From: a virus
DNA: 63,468 nucleotides
IMG/VR virus record: IMGVR_UViG_3300020202_001225
Span: 1-63,468 of that record
Strand: one strand, 5' to 3'
The first letter of the stretch is position 1, and each line of letters begins with the position of its first letter. A model generated the notes under the pieces. That model was given only the letters and a program-made list of their open reading frames with translations. It was not told where the DNA came from and did no database searches. The translations under genes and the position numbers were made by a program. Positions 37,846-46,740 of this stretch are shown one piece after another.

Positions 37846-38260
37846 TGGCGTTGAGGGCGTTGAGCGGCTGATGGCCAAGTTCGCAAAAATGCCCTCTCGT
37901 GTTCGGGCGGCGATGAAGCGGAGCGTCGATAGGAACGCGGACTCCCTAGTATCGCAGATGCGTGCCATCGCTCCGGTATCTGCCGACGGGGATCATCCCG
38001 GCCGCCTTCGCGACAGCATCCGTAAGGAAGAGGGCAGGCTGGGTGATGTGTCGGCGGTGGTCTTGGTTGACGCCAAGGACGAGAACGGAAAGCCCTATGC
38101 TGCGCACGTTGAGCTTGGCCACGCCGCTGTCGACGGGTCTCAAGTTCCTGCCGAGCCGTTCTTCTACCCCGTGGTCCGGATCAATCGGAAGAAGATCAAG
38201 CGCAGTATCGCCAGCGCTGTCAGCCGAGCAGTGAAGGCAGACGCCAAGGGGGCGGCATGA
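37838..38260 (+). CDS. HK97 gp10-like neck/tail completion protein
   Basis: 140 residues from ATG 37838. VERLMAKFAKMPSRVRAAMK, GRLRDSIRKEEGRLGDVSAV, AAHVELGHAAVDGSQVPAEP, FFYPVVRINRKKIKRSIASA match the HK97 gp10 family (EfG...A.PFl.PA order). Placed as usual between head closure and tail terminator genes. Confidence 0.87.
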   Translation: MASGVEGVERLMAKFAKMPSRVRAAMKRSVDRNADSLVSQMRAIAPVSADGDHPGRLRDSIRKEEGRLGDVSAVVLVDAKDENGKPYAAHVELGHAAVDGSQVPAEPFFYPVVRINRKKIKRSIASAVSRAVKADAKGAA

Positions 38261-38691
38261 GCAGCAGCTACGCCGCCACCGCCGCCCTCGCGGTCCAGGG
38301 CGCTATTCACACGGCTATGCTGGCTTCGACGGCCTTGCGGGCCATCCTGGGCAATCCAGTTAGGATTTATGATCGCGTCCCCAGCGACCCCGATAAGCCC
38401 GTGTTTCCCTATGCCAGCTTCGGCCCTATCCAGGGCTTGGACGGCGGCGATACCTGTCACGTTGGCGCAGAAGTCTTCGTTCAGATCGACGTCTGGTCTC
38501 GGAAGGTCGGACGGGTAGAGGCTCAACAGGCCGCTGCGGTCATCGCTTCCCTTTTGGATGACGAGATCACTGTCACCGGCTTTCAATTGCTCGTCCATGA
38601 GATGCGGGACGTCCTGATCCAGACCGGCAGGGACGGCCTAACCACGCAGGCGATCATCCGCCTTCGCTACGAACTGGCTCCGACCAGCTGA
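38257..38691 (+). CDS. Tail terminator-like protein (DUF3168)
   Basis: 144 residues. ALAVQGAIHTAMLASTALRA, VRIYDRVPSDPDKPVFPYAS, FVQIDVWSRKVGRVEAQQAA and TTQAIIRLRYELA follow DUF3168, the tail-completion protein family that caps the tail tube. Confidence 0.88.
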   Translation: MSSSYAATAALAVQGAIHTAMLASTALRAILGNPVRIYDRVPSDPDKPVFPYASFGPIQGLDGGDTCHVGAEVFVQIDVWSRKVGRVEAQQAAAVIASLLDDEITVTGFQLLVHEMRDVLIQTGRDGLTTQAIIRLRYELAPTS

Positions 38692-38746
38692 CCATTCCGG
38701 CTTTGACCGGCTTTCGCCGCCCTGCGGTTTCACTAGGAGCGCCACT

Positions 38747-39187
38747 ATGGCTCAAGTTGACGTCGTCAACGGCGAGAAGCTGTTGATCATGATTGGAGAC
38801 GGGGCTTCGCCCGAAGTCTTCTCCCACCCCTGCTTGATCAATACCGATCGGGGAATTTCCTTCTCTTCGTCGCTGACCCAGGAGCTGATCCCCGACTGTG
38901 ACTCCCCGGAAGATCCGGCCTGGCAGTCGGCGGAGAAGGACGGCCTGTCGGCCAACATCAACGGCGCCGGCATGCTCGACGTCGCCAGCATCGAGGAGTT
39001 CTACGACTGGTTCACCTCGCCCGACACGAAGAACGTCAAGGTGAAGGTGGACAAGACCGGCGGCTCCACCTGGACCGGAGCCTTCCACCTGACCGAGTTC
39101 TCGATCTCGGGGACCCGGAAGAGCAAGGCCACAGCCAGCCTGACCTTGGTCAGCGACGGTGAAGTGACGCGGGCCGACAACGCCTAA
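38747..39187 (+). CDS. Major tail tube protein (TP901-1 type)
   Basis: 146 residues with AGGAG before the ATG. VNGEKLLIMIGDGASPEVFS, CLINTDRGISFSSSLTQELI, GAGMLDVASIEEFYDWFTSP, TGAFHLTEFSISGTRKSKAT, SLTLVSDGEVT give the beta-barrel tube fold. The 55-bp gap before it may hold an own ribosome or promoter signal, as expected for a highly made protein. Confidence 0.9.
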   Translation: MAQVDVVNGEKLLIMIGDGASPEVFSHPCLINTDRGISFSSSLTQELIPDCDSPEDPAWQSAEKDGLSANINGAGMLDVASIEEFYDWFTSPDTKNVKVKVDKTGGSTWTGAFHLTEFSISGTRKSKATASLTLVSDGEVTRADNA

Positions 39188-39639
39188 TGAGCCGCTCAGC
39201 CAAGATCAGCGCGGTATTCGGCGACGGCATCCACGACTTCCGGCTGCGCATCGGCGAACTCGAAGAGCTGCAAGAGCGCTGCGACGCCGGGCCTGAAGAG
39301 ATCCTGTTTCGGCTCATGAACGCCACATGGCGCATCGCCGACGTCAGGCAAACGATCCGCCTTGGCCTGATCGGGGCCGGGATGCAACCGACTCCCGCCC
39401 TGATCTTGGTGGAGCGCTACGCTGCCGAGGGAAGCCTGGGGGAGTGGAAGTCCCTTTGTATCAACATCATCGCTGCCGCGATTGATGGCGCTCCCGACGA
39501 GGACAAGCCGCCGGGGGAGGGGAAGGGGGAGACGGCGACCTCCCCAGAAGAAAAATCCGGTTCGCCCGGCTCTACGCCATCGGGGGCAAGCTCGGATACG
39601 CCCCGGAAGCGGTCGCGGAAACGAGCCTCTGGCGCTTGA
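39187..39639 (+). CDS. Tail assembly chaperone, GTA gp10 type (upstream frame)
   Basis: 150 residues. SAKISAVFGDGIHDFRLRIG, ELEELQERCDAGPEEILFRL, DVRQTIRLGLIGAGMQPTPA, YAAEGSLGEWKSLCINIIAA match the GTA-gp10 / Phage_TAC_11 family. The last 45 residues are low-complexity (EGKGETATSPEEKSGSPGST), the part where a -1 shift at an AGAAGAAAAAT stretch would move ribosomes into the second chaperone frame. Confidence 0.85.
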   Translation: MSRSAKISAVFGDGIHDFRLRIGELEELQERCDAGPEEILFRLMNATWRIADVRQTIRLGLIGAGMQPTPALILVERYAAEGSLGEWKSLCINIIAAAIDGAPDEDKPPGEGKGETATSPEEKSGSPGSTPSGASSDTPRKRSRKRASGA

Positions 39640-39755
39640 TGGCCGCTTTTGAAGGCTGGCGCGAGGCCAACCAGCCCGGCGGCCCGGAAGCCCCCACCGA
39701 GCGTGAGTTCGAAGATGCGGTTGCCCGGCATATGTCGCCGGATCAGGAGGCTTAA
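39556..39755 (+). CDS. Second tail chaperone frame (TAC_6-like), probably reached by -1 frameshift
   Basis: In the -1 frame the sequence after the A-run reads KIRFARLYAIGGKLGYAPEA, VAETSLWRLMAAFEGWREAN and ends QEA at 39755, matching the small GTA gp10.1/Phage_TAC_6 chaperones. No start codon precedes it except ATG 39639 (TGATG), which would lose the conserved first half. So a G/GT-type shift at about 39549-39555 is the simplest reading. Its stop overlaps the tape-measure start as TAATG. Confidence 0.65.
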
Positions 39756-42118
39756 TGGCTGACGAAATTGAGCGTCTCCTGGTCCGCATCGAGGCGAACG
39801 CGACCCAATTTGAAGCCCAGATGAAGAAGGTCAACCGCACCCTCTACGGTGTGGAGGCGACCAACAAGCGCACGTTCGAGCGGATGAAGCGGGACGCGGC
39901 GCAGGCGGGGCAGGAACTTGGCCAAATGCTGGGGGCCGGGTTCGGCAGGGCGTCATTACTGGCCGGCGCCGCTCTGGCCGGCATCAGCGCCTACGCAATC
40001 AGGCTGGCGTCGGATGCGGCCGAAATCCGCGATGCCTTCCAAGTCGCGTTCAAGGACTCTGCACAATCAGCGCGCCAGTTTGCCGAGGCGCTGGCGGGTA
40101 GCCTTGATCGCGACTCTGTCCCAATGCTGGAGTCGATGACCCGGCTTCAACTGGTCATCACCGGCACTGGGGTTGCGGCAGAAAAGTCGACAGAACTGGT
40201 GAAGAGCCTGACGGCCCGGGCGGTCGACGTGGGGTCTCTGTTCAACGTCGAAGACGCCGAAGCCTACCGGGCCATGATCTCCGGCCTGACCGGCGAGACG
40301 GAGCCGCTGAAGCGCTTTGGCGTGGTGCTCAATGAAGCTGCCGTGAAGACTGAACTGCTGCGACTGGGCTTCAAGGGCAACACTTCGGCGGCCAGCGAGG
40401 CAGCGAAGACCATCGCGCGCGCCAACATCATCCTGGAGAAAACTTCTGTCGCCCAGGGCAACGCTGCACGCACGGCGGGTAGCGCGGCCAACTCCGCCAA
40501 GGCGATGAAGGATCAGTTCAACATTGCCGCCCGCGACCTCGGCGAAATCCTCCTACCGCATGTGACGAAGGCCATGCAGGAGGTGACGAAGCTCGTCAAA
40601 GCCTTCAACGACATGCCGAGCGGCGTCCAGATCGCCGGCCTGGCGATCCTAGCCTTCGTAGCGGCCGGTGGGCCGATTGCTGCGCTGCTCGGCAGCCTCG
40701 GCAAAGTCATCAAACTCGCCGGGATGGCTCGGGCCTCGCTGATGGGCCTTACGGGGGCCAACGCCGCCGCTGGAGGCTCCGGCCTGATCGGGGCGGCGGG
40801 GGTCGGGGGCACGTTCGGAGCGCCACTTGCCGTGGCCGGTGCTGGTGGCTTCGCCCTATGGCAGTCCAACGAGCAGGAGAAGCGCTACGAAGGCATCATG
40901 AAGAACCTCGGCCGGGCTTCGGAAGAGGATCTTGCGTTCGCCTTGGGCTATACGGATTCGAACCTGGACCGCGCCACCCGCACGAGCCGCGTCGCGGCTG
41001 GCGCTCAGCGTCGGAGCAGGTTCACCAGCGACCGGGGGCGGCTCCTAAGGGAGCAGATGGAACGCGGCCTGCAACCCGGCAACGTGTTCAATCCGGATGG
41101 CATCCGTTCGACGGAAGCCTCGCGGTTTGACCTTCCGCCGGAGCTGCTGAGACCGACAAGTGGCTCGTCCGGTGGCGGGCGCGGGAAGACGGGTCCGACC
41201 AAGGAGGAGCTTGCGGCCAAGGCCGAGGAGCTACGCCTTGAGCAGGAGTTGGAGCGCGCCCGGGCGTCTGGCGATGCGACCCGCATCCAAGCCGCCGAAA
41301 CCGAACAATGGCTGAAGGATCGTACGGCGAAGTACGTCGCAACCGGACGCAGCCAAGCCGACGCGGAGATTCTCGCCCTTACGGACAAGATTGCCCTCAA
41401 CCGGGAAGAACTGGCGCTGGTCGAGCGGCTGGCGAGCGTAAAGGCTGCCACTTTCGAGGCGGACCCTCAACTGATCGACTTCGGCCTTGCCGAGGCGGCG
41501 GAAGGCATACAGGCCAACGAAGACGAGATGCGCGAGACGTTCCGCCGTTCGTTTGGCGATGGCGTCCGCGCGGCGCTGCAGGGCGACCTCGACGGCTATT
41601 TCATGAGCCTGGCCGACAGGTTCTCCAACCGCCTGATCGACAATCTCAGCGATCAACTTTTCGACCTGCTGAACAACTACTCCAAACAGCAGCAGGGCAG
41701 CGGAAGCGGCAACTGGTTCTCGTCGGCCCTGTCCTGGCTGGGAACGAACCTGTTCAGTTCGGGCAGTTACGCGGGCGGCTTCGCCGGTGGAGGAGATTTC
41801 CCCTCGGGCAAATGGGCCACCGTGGGCGAGCAGGGTCCAGAGGCGCTCTACGCCAAGCCCGGCGGCGGGGTGAAGGTGCTCTCCAACGGCGCGCTTCGCG
41901 CCATGCGTAGCGCGCGGCCAGCGCAGGGCGGTGGTGGCTCGGCTCCCATCCTGCAGTTCGACTTGCGAGGCGCCGTGATGACGGAAGACCTGGTCAGCCA
42001 GATGAACGCCATTGGGAACGTCGCCCTGCAGGGCGGCGCGATGATGGGCGGCGCGCAGGCGGCGGCGGCGTCGGCGCGGGCAAGCGCCCGCAAGCAAGCA
42101 ACGACGATCCCTCGATGA
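39755..42118 (+). CDS. Tail tape measure protein
   Basis: 787 residues, setting tail length. N-terminal coiled-coil part EIERLLVRIEANATQFEAQM, KKVNRTLYGVEATNKRTFER; hydrophobic stretches VQIAGLAILAFVAAGGPIAA near residue 290-320; helical Ala-rich middle; later GGGDFPSGKWATVGEQGPEA and the lambda-type end. The distance to the tail tube and chaperone genes is as usual for siphophages. By the usual 1.5 A-per-residue rule the tail would be roughly 115 nm. Confidence 0.92.
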   Translation: MADEIERLLVRIEANATQFEAQMKKVNRTLYGVEATNKRTFERMKRDAAQAGQELGQMLGAGFGRASLLAGAALAGISAYAIRLASDAAEIRDAFQVAFKDSAQSARQFAEALAGSLDRDSVPMLESMTRLQLVITGTGVAAEKSTELVKSLTARAVDVGSLFNVEDAEAYRAMISGLTGETEPLKRFGVVLNEAAVKTELLRLGFKGNTSAASEAAKTIARANIILEKTSVAQGNAARTAGSAANSAKAMKDQFNIAARDLGEILLPHVTKAMQEVTKLVKAFNDMPSGVQIAGLAILAFVAAGGPIAALLGSLGKVIKLAGMARASLMGLTGANAAAGGSGLIGAAGVGGTFGAPLAVAGAGGFALWQSNEQEKRYEGIMKNLGRASEEDLAFALGYTDSNLDRATRTSRVAAGAQRRSRFTSDRGRLLREQMERGLQPGNVFNPDGIRSTEASRFDLPPELLRPTSGSSGGGRGKTGPTKEELAAKAEELRLEQELERARASGDATRIQAAETEQWLKDRTAKYVATGRSQADAEILALTDKIALNREELALVERLASVKAATFEADPQLIDFGLAEAAEGIQANEDEMRETFRRSFGDGVRAALQGDLDGYFMSLADRFSNRLIDNLSDQLFDLLNNYSKQQQGSGSGNWFSSALSWLGTNLFSSGSYAGGFAGGGDFPSGKWATVGEQGPEALYAKPGGGVKVLSNGALRAMRSARPAQGGGGSAPILQFDLRGAVMTEDLVSQMNAIGNVALQGGAMMGGAQAAAASARASARKQATTIPR

Positions 42119-42714
42119 GCTTCATCGCCTTGCCGGTGACGGCCATTCCGAAAGACAGCCTCGAATGGGCCATCGTTGGGGGTGGTGGGTTGCTGACCCC
42201 GCTTGTGGGCGGTGTGGAGCAATTCGCGGCGCGCATGGGCGACAAGTTCGCCGTCGGGGGTGTTCTCGGGACTATGGAGGCCACTTGCGCCAAGGCTTGG
42301 ATCGCTGCCCTGTTGGCTCAACGGCGCGGCACTCCGGTGCGCTGGACCCTGCCGTCTCCCTACGGGATGACCGCCGGAACACCGCTCGTGAAGGGCGCGG
42401 CTCAGACGGGTTCGACGCTGGATATCGATGGCGTCACCGCCGGTCTCACCATCCCAGCCGGGACGCCGTTCAATATCCATGACGGCAGCGGCCGACCGTA
42501 CCTGCACTTCACCAGCCAAGCGGTGACGGCGAACGGTTCGGGCGAAGCTACGCTGACATTCACCCCCATGATGCGCGTCAGCCCGGCAGACAACAGCGCC
42601 GTGGAGTTCGCCTCGCCGAAGCTGGAGGGGTGGATGAACGAGGTGGGGGTGAGCTGGTCACTTCGGCGGCTCCGTTTTCACACGGTTCCCTTCTCAATCC
42701 GGGAGGCCCGATGA
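42115..42714 (+). CDS. Minor tail protein (distal-tail position)
   Basis: 199 residues. MSFIALPVTAIPKDSLEWAI, then beta-rich stretches (TSQAVTANGSGEATLTFTPM, MMRVSPADNSAVEFASPKLE, GWMNEVGVSWSLRRLRF). Position directly after the tape measure is that of the distal-tail protein. ATGA overlap with the tape measure gene. Confidence 0.7.
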   Translation: MSFIALPVTAIPKDSLEWAIVGGGGLLTPLVGGVEQFAARMGDKFAVGGVLGTMEATCAKAWIAALLAQRRGTPVRWTLPSPYGMTAGTPLVKGAAQTGSTLDIDGVTAGLTIPAGTPFNIHDGSGRPYLHFTSQAVTANGSGEATLTFTPMMRVSPADNSAVEFASPKLEGWMNEVGVSWSLRRLRFHTVPFSIREAR

Positions 42715-43454
42715 CTCCTGAAATGGAAGCAGCCTATGACGGCTATGGCTTCATCGAATGGGCGGCGCTGAAGATCGAGTTTCCGGACCGGACGGTCAGG
42801 CTGCTGGAGCGGTCTGGCTATCTGGACTTGGGCGGCTCTGAGGTCTTCACCGGGGAAGACGCTGTCTATGGAACCTGGGTCACGGGGGATGACATTGGCG
42901 ATGGGGTCGACGGTGAGGCTCCGCGCTTTCAGTTCACCCTTGCTGTTCCCGATGCAACGACGGCGCAAGCGCTGATCGCGGGGGACCGGCAGATGAGCCC
43001 GGTCACGGTGCTAACGGGCCTGGTCGATCCAATGACGGGCGAGCCGTTGCCGGGCTGGGAAACCGAGTTCGTCGGCTTCTTCGACGTTGCCCGACGACAC
43101 ACTGCCTATGGGGAGGGCGACCTGGTCGAATGCGACAGCTTCTCCGTCTTTGAGCATCTGATGGAGAACGCCGAAGGGGTCCGCCTGAACGGCGCTTGGC
43201 ACAAGGAACGGTATCCAGCCGAGTTGGGCCTGGACCATATCGTCGATATTGAGAAAACCTTGCCGTGGGGCACCGGCGGCGCGAACAGCGGTTTCAGCGG
43301 CAAGGGCAAGAATGACGGCCCCTGGTGGACGGAGGGTTTCTCGCCGCTCACTCGCTACGCGACCCGCTCATCCGGGACCTTCGGCCAGCTGTTCAACCCC
43401 GCCATTCAGGCGGCGACGCACTTCCGCCAGATGCGGCAGATCAAGAACGGATGA
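42711..43454 (+). CDS. Tail tip hub-region protein
   Basis: 247 residues from ATG 42711. EWAALKIEFPDRTVRLLERS, GYLDLGGSEVFTGEDAVYGT, GWETEFVGFFDVARRHTAYG, ECDSFSVFEHLMENAEGVRL are typical of the hub/DUF2163-like proteins between distal tail and peptidase-like genes. Confidence 0.72.
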   Translation: MTPEMEAAYDGYGFIEWAALKIEFPDRTVRLLERSGYLDLGGSEVFTGEDAVYGTWVTGDDIGDGVDGEAPRFQFTLAVPDATTAQALIAGDRQMSPVTVLTGLVDPMTGEPLPGWETEFVGFFDVARRHTAYGEGDLVECDSFSVFEHLMENAEGVRLNGAWHKERYPAELGLDHIVDIEKTLPWGTGGANSGFSGKGKNDGPWWTEGFSPLTRYATRSSGTFGQLFNPAIQAATHFRQMRQIKNG

Positions 43455-43891
43455 CGCACCCAGCGATCCGGCGGCAACAGGCCGCGCAAGCCGTTCTCGA
43501 CCAGTTCAAAGGGCGCCAGATCGATTACCGGGATGTCGACTGTGGACGCATGGCGAAGGCGCTCCTTCTGGCCATGGGACACAAGCCCCGATGGGCTCGG
43601 TTCAGCGGCTACACGACCGAGCGCGGAGCCGTCCTGAAGCTGAAGCGGGCCGGCTTCAACGACGTGGCTGCAGTAGTTGATGACCTGGGGTTCCCCCGTG
43701 TCCCCTTCAGCATGGCGATGCGGGCCGATCTGCTTGGGTTCCCCGATGGGGGCTGGACGGCGTTAGGGGTGGCCATGGGCGGTGGGAAGTTTCTGGCGGC
43801 CCGGGGATCTGATCAGGTGTTCGAGGTTGGCGGCGATCTGCCGCCGCACTTGATGGATCAAGCCTTCGCCTGGCGGGTGGAGCCGCGCTGA
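43451..43891 (+). CDS. Tail tip DUF6950-like protein
   Basis: 146 residues. AAQAVLDQFKGRQIDYRDVD, CGRMAKALLLAMGHKPRWAR, LGFPRVPFSMAMRADLLGFP, GWTALGVAMGGGKFLAARGS. The DC and later positions resemble the NlpC/P60-derived DUF6950 proteins at this place in tail operons; the active-site Cys seems present (VDCGRM) but the His is not clear. Confidence 0.72.
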   Translation: MTHPAIRRQQAAQAVLDQFKGRQIDYRDVDCGRMAKALLLAMGHKPRWARFSGYTTERGAVLKLKRAGFNDVAAVVDDLGFPRVPFSMAMRADLLGFPDGGWTALGVAMGGGKFLAARGSDQVFEVGGDLPPHLMDQAFAWRVEPR

Positions 43892-46299
43892 TGGGAGCGT
43901 TGGCGGGTGTGTTCTCCAGCGCCGTGAACTGGGTCGGAGGGATGTTCTCCGGCGGCGCGGCCGGTGGTGTCGGCGCTGGCAGCGTTGGCGCAGGGACTAC
44001 GAACGCCATGGTGAGCGGCTTCGCATCGGCGGCGGGCAGTTCAGGGTTCATCGGCCAGGTCGCCAATACTGCGTTTCAGCTTGCGCTCTCGTCGGCTCTC
44101 TCAGTGGCCTTTCAGCCAAATCTTGCCAGCTCTGGCGGGCAGACGATCAAGTGGCGCCCCGACCCGAACGCAGGCGTTCCCTACGTGCTGGGTAGAACGG
44201 CTACGGCCGGCGCTCCGGTCTATAAGAATGTCTACGGCGGGGAGAAGGCTCGCCACTACCGAACGGTCAACGTCCTGTCGGTCGGTCCTATCGAGGGGAT
44301 CGAAGCGCAGTTCATGAACGACGTTGACACCACGTTCAACGTCAACCGGAACGCAGTCGGCTATTACAACGACCTGATGTGGTTCGACTACAAAGTCGGC
44401 AACATCACGGAGTCGGCGCACACCCTTTCCACGCCGCCGTTTACGCCCGATCCCGATACTGTCTTCACGACGGACCACAAGATTTCGGGGCTGGCGACCT
44501 ACCAGCTGATCATGCGCTACGCGGCGCTGAAGTATTCCACCGGGCCGGCCACGCCGCTCATGGTGACGCTTGGGCCGGCTGTATACGACCCGCGAGAGGA
44601 CAGCTCTGTTCCTGGGGGATCGGGATCGCAGGACTCGACCGACCCTGACACCTGGTCGTTTACGGGGCGAAGCAATCCCTTCCTGCAGGCCATCACATGG
44701 TCGCTCGGGATCAAGGGGTGGGACGGATCGAGCAGCCCTGGCCAGTGGGTGACGCTGTTGGGCGCGGGAATGCCCATTGCCGGCATAGACACGGCGGCCT
44801 TCATGGAGGGGGCCAACGTCTGCGAGACGAACGGCTGGACCTGCGGCGGCGTCGCGCTCTCCACGGATGCGAAGTACACGGTGCTGGAGCAGATGCTTCG
44901 CGCCGGTGGCGGGCGACCGATCCCGATGGGCGGGAAAATGTCGGTCATGGTGCAGGCGCCGAGGGTGTCTATCGCCACGCTGACCGGCGCGGATTTGGTC
45001 GGGCCGATTTCTCTCACGGGGCCGCCGGGGTTCAGGGAGCGGTTCAACACGGTCATTCCCCGCTACCGCGAAGAGGATCGCGGTTGGGAGGTGATCGCGG
45101 CAGACCCGGTCTCTGTCCCGGCCTTCGTGGTGGCCGATGAAGGTCCGCGAACGAGGGAGATTGGATACCCCTTCGTTCAAGACAAGGACCAAGCGGCGCA
45201 GCTGGCCAAGTACGACATTTGGGAAAGCCGTGAGGCCGGACCGTGGGAATTGGAGGTGCGCCCTCGCTGGCGGGCGTTGAAGCCCGGGGATTGCATCACC
45301 CTCGACGAACCTGAGCTTGGCATTGATGCGGTGAAGCTGTTGATCCGCGAGCGGACCCGCAACCCGGTCACCGGTCGCGTGGTCCTGCGCTGCTGGACCG
45401 AGACGGACGCCAAGCACGCCGACGCCCTAGGCGCTACCGGCACGCTGCCGGCGGCCGGCGGGTTCGATACGACCGAGCCGGGGATCGAGCCGCCGGATAG
45501 CGGAACTTGGACTGCGACGCCGGGAACGGCTGTTGGGGGCGGGGCGGAAATCCCGGTGATCTACATCACGGGGACCGTGGATAGCGTCGAGGCGGCCGAC
45601 CTTGTCGTTCGCTACCGTATCGACACAGGCTCGCCGGCTTCAGATTGGGAATACGTCGCCTTTCCGGTGGACGCGCCCAAGATGCCGATCCCGGCCATCG
45701 CGCCGATCACCGACTATGAAATCGAGTACGCCTATCGGTCCGTTCGTGGGGCGGTCTCAGAGACGTGGACGGCAGACGCCGGCGGCTTCGTCACGACCGG
45801 TGACCTGATCCCGATGGATGACAGCGTCACCACGCCGAAGATCGTGGATGAGAATGTCACCATCCTTGAGCAGCAGACCCGATCCACGGGCTTCGGTGGC
45901 GCTGGAGCGATCTTCATTCCCTGGCAAGGCGCGGGGAATGACGTGTTCACACAGCTGGATGAGTACACCTTCACCTACAGCGGCGAGGGTTCGATCACCA
46001 TTGAATGGACTGGCAAGATCGAGTGGCAGCGCAACGCCGCGACACACCTCAAGTTCTTCGTCAGCTTGGACGAGAGCCCAACCTTCACCGGGTCATACGG
46101 GGGTTTCGAGGGTGACATCGTCATCTATCAGGGCAACCAGAATGCCCTGTCTTCAGTGGTCATCCTGCCCATCAACCTGTCGGGATTGAGCGTCGGCAGC
46201 CACACGCTCGAAATCTGGGCTCAGACCGAAGAGAACACGGCCAACGTGCCGTACCTCGACACCGGCGCGACCTTCAAAGAGTTCGTGAGCAAGAAATGA
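43891..46299 (+). CDS. Central tail tip / host-specificity protein (J-like)
   Basis: 802 residues. A glycine-rich hydrophobic N-terminus (FSGGAAGGVGAGSVGAGTTN) is followed by YVLGRTATAGAPVYKNVYGG, VLSVGPIEGIEAQFMNDVDT, LGIKGWDGSSSPGQWVTLLG, DAKYTVLEQMLRAGGGRPIP, RYREEDRGWEVIAADPVSVP, the order of J-like central tip proteins. The C-terminal 250 residues look like fibronectin-type and lectin-like beta domains that contact the host. Confidence 0.88.
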   Translation: MGALAGVFSSAVNWVGGMFSGGAAGGVGAGSVGAGTTNAMVSGFASAAGSSGFIGQVANTAFQLALSSALSVAFQPNLASSGGQTIKWRPDPNAGVPYVLGRTATAGAPVYKNVYGGEKARHYRTVNVLSVGPIEGIEAQFMNDVDTTFNVNRNAVGYYNDLMWFDYKVGNITESAHTLSTPPFTPDPDTVFTTDHKISGLATYQLIMRYAALKYSTGPATPLMVTLGPAVYDPREDSSVPGGSGSQDSTDPDTWSFTGRSNPFLQAITWSLGIKGWDGSSSPGQWVTLLGAGMPIAGIDTAAFMEGANVCETNGWTCGGVALSTDAKYTVLEQMLRAGGGRPIPMGGKMSVMVQAPRVSIATLTGADLVGPISLTGPPGFRERFNTVIPRYREEDRGWEVIAADPVSVPAFVVADEGPRTREIGYPFVQDKDQAAQLAKYDIWESREAGPWELEVRPRWRALKPGDCITLDEPELGIDAVKLLIRERTRNPVTGRVVLRCWTETDAKHADALGATGTLPAAGGFDTTEPGIEPPDSGTWTATPGTAVGGGAEIPVIYITGTVDSVEAADLVVRYRIDTGSPASDWEYVAFPVDAPKMPIPAIAPITDYEIEYAYRSVRGAVSETWTADAGGFVTTGDLIPMDDSVTTPKIVDENVTILEQQTRSTGFGGAGAIFIPWQGAGNDVFTQLDEYTFTYSGEGSITIEWTGKIEWQRNAATHLKFFVSLDESPTFTGSYGGFEGDIVIYQGNQNALSSVVILPINLSGLSVGSHTLEIWAQTEENTANVPYLDTGATFKEFVSKK

Positions 46300-46688
46300 C
46301 CTGGTCCGTGCTCGGCGAGGATGGAAGGGTCCTGGCGACCTACCGGCGGCAAGAGTCGGCGGTCTTGAACGCCAAAGAGCGAGCCGTTGTCGAGGGACCA
46401 CCTGAGGGGGGTCAGGCAAAGGATTGGCGGTTCGGTGAAGGCTTCACCTGGAATTATGACCCGCTTCCCGATGCGCGAGCCGAGCGGCTCGCCGCGAAGG
46501 ACCGGGACGGGCGCCGCAAGGACGGCTATGCGCGGATCGACCGCGACATGATGATCGAGGTGGCGGTCGATCTGGCCCTCGACCTTGCCGAACAGCCTGA
46601 CGTGGCCGCGCGGCTGCGCCCGACCACGATAGCCAAGGCCGCCCAGCTGAAGGCGATGCTCGCGGCCGTGAAGACCCAGCATCCCTAG
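46296..46688 (+). CDS. Small tail-associated protein
   Basis: 130 residues. MTWSVLGEDGRVLATYRRQE at the start, PEGGQAKDWRFGEGFTWNYD in the middle, then a helical end (DRDMMIEVAVDLALDLAEQP, TIAKAAQLKAMLAAVKTQHP). ATGA overlap with the tip gene. Such proteins occur between tip and fibre genes, perhaps as fibre chaperones. Confidence 0.6.
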   Translation: MTWSVLGEDGRVLATYRRQESAVLNAKERAVVEGPPEGGQAKDWRFGEGFTWNYDPLPDARAERLAAKDRDGRRKDGYARIDRDMMIEVAVDLALDLAEQPDVAARLRPTTIAKAAQLKAMLAAVKTQHP

Positions 46689-46740
46689 CGTCTCGGGGCG
46701 TCCGCCCCCGGCCCTTAACCCCTAACGCTTGCAGGTGACA

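Noticed and set aside
44101-45417. 438-codon leftward open frame inside the tail tip gene
   Set aside because: Antisense shadow: Arg/His/Pro-rich, no motif, opposite to the J-like protein.
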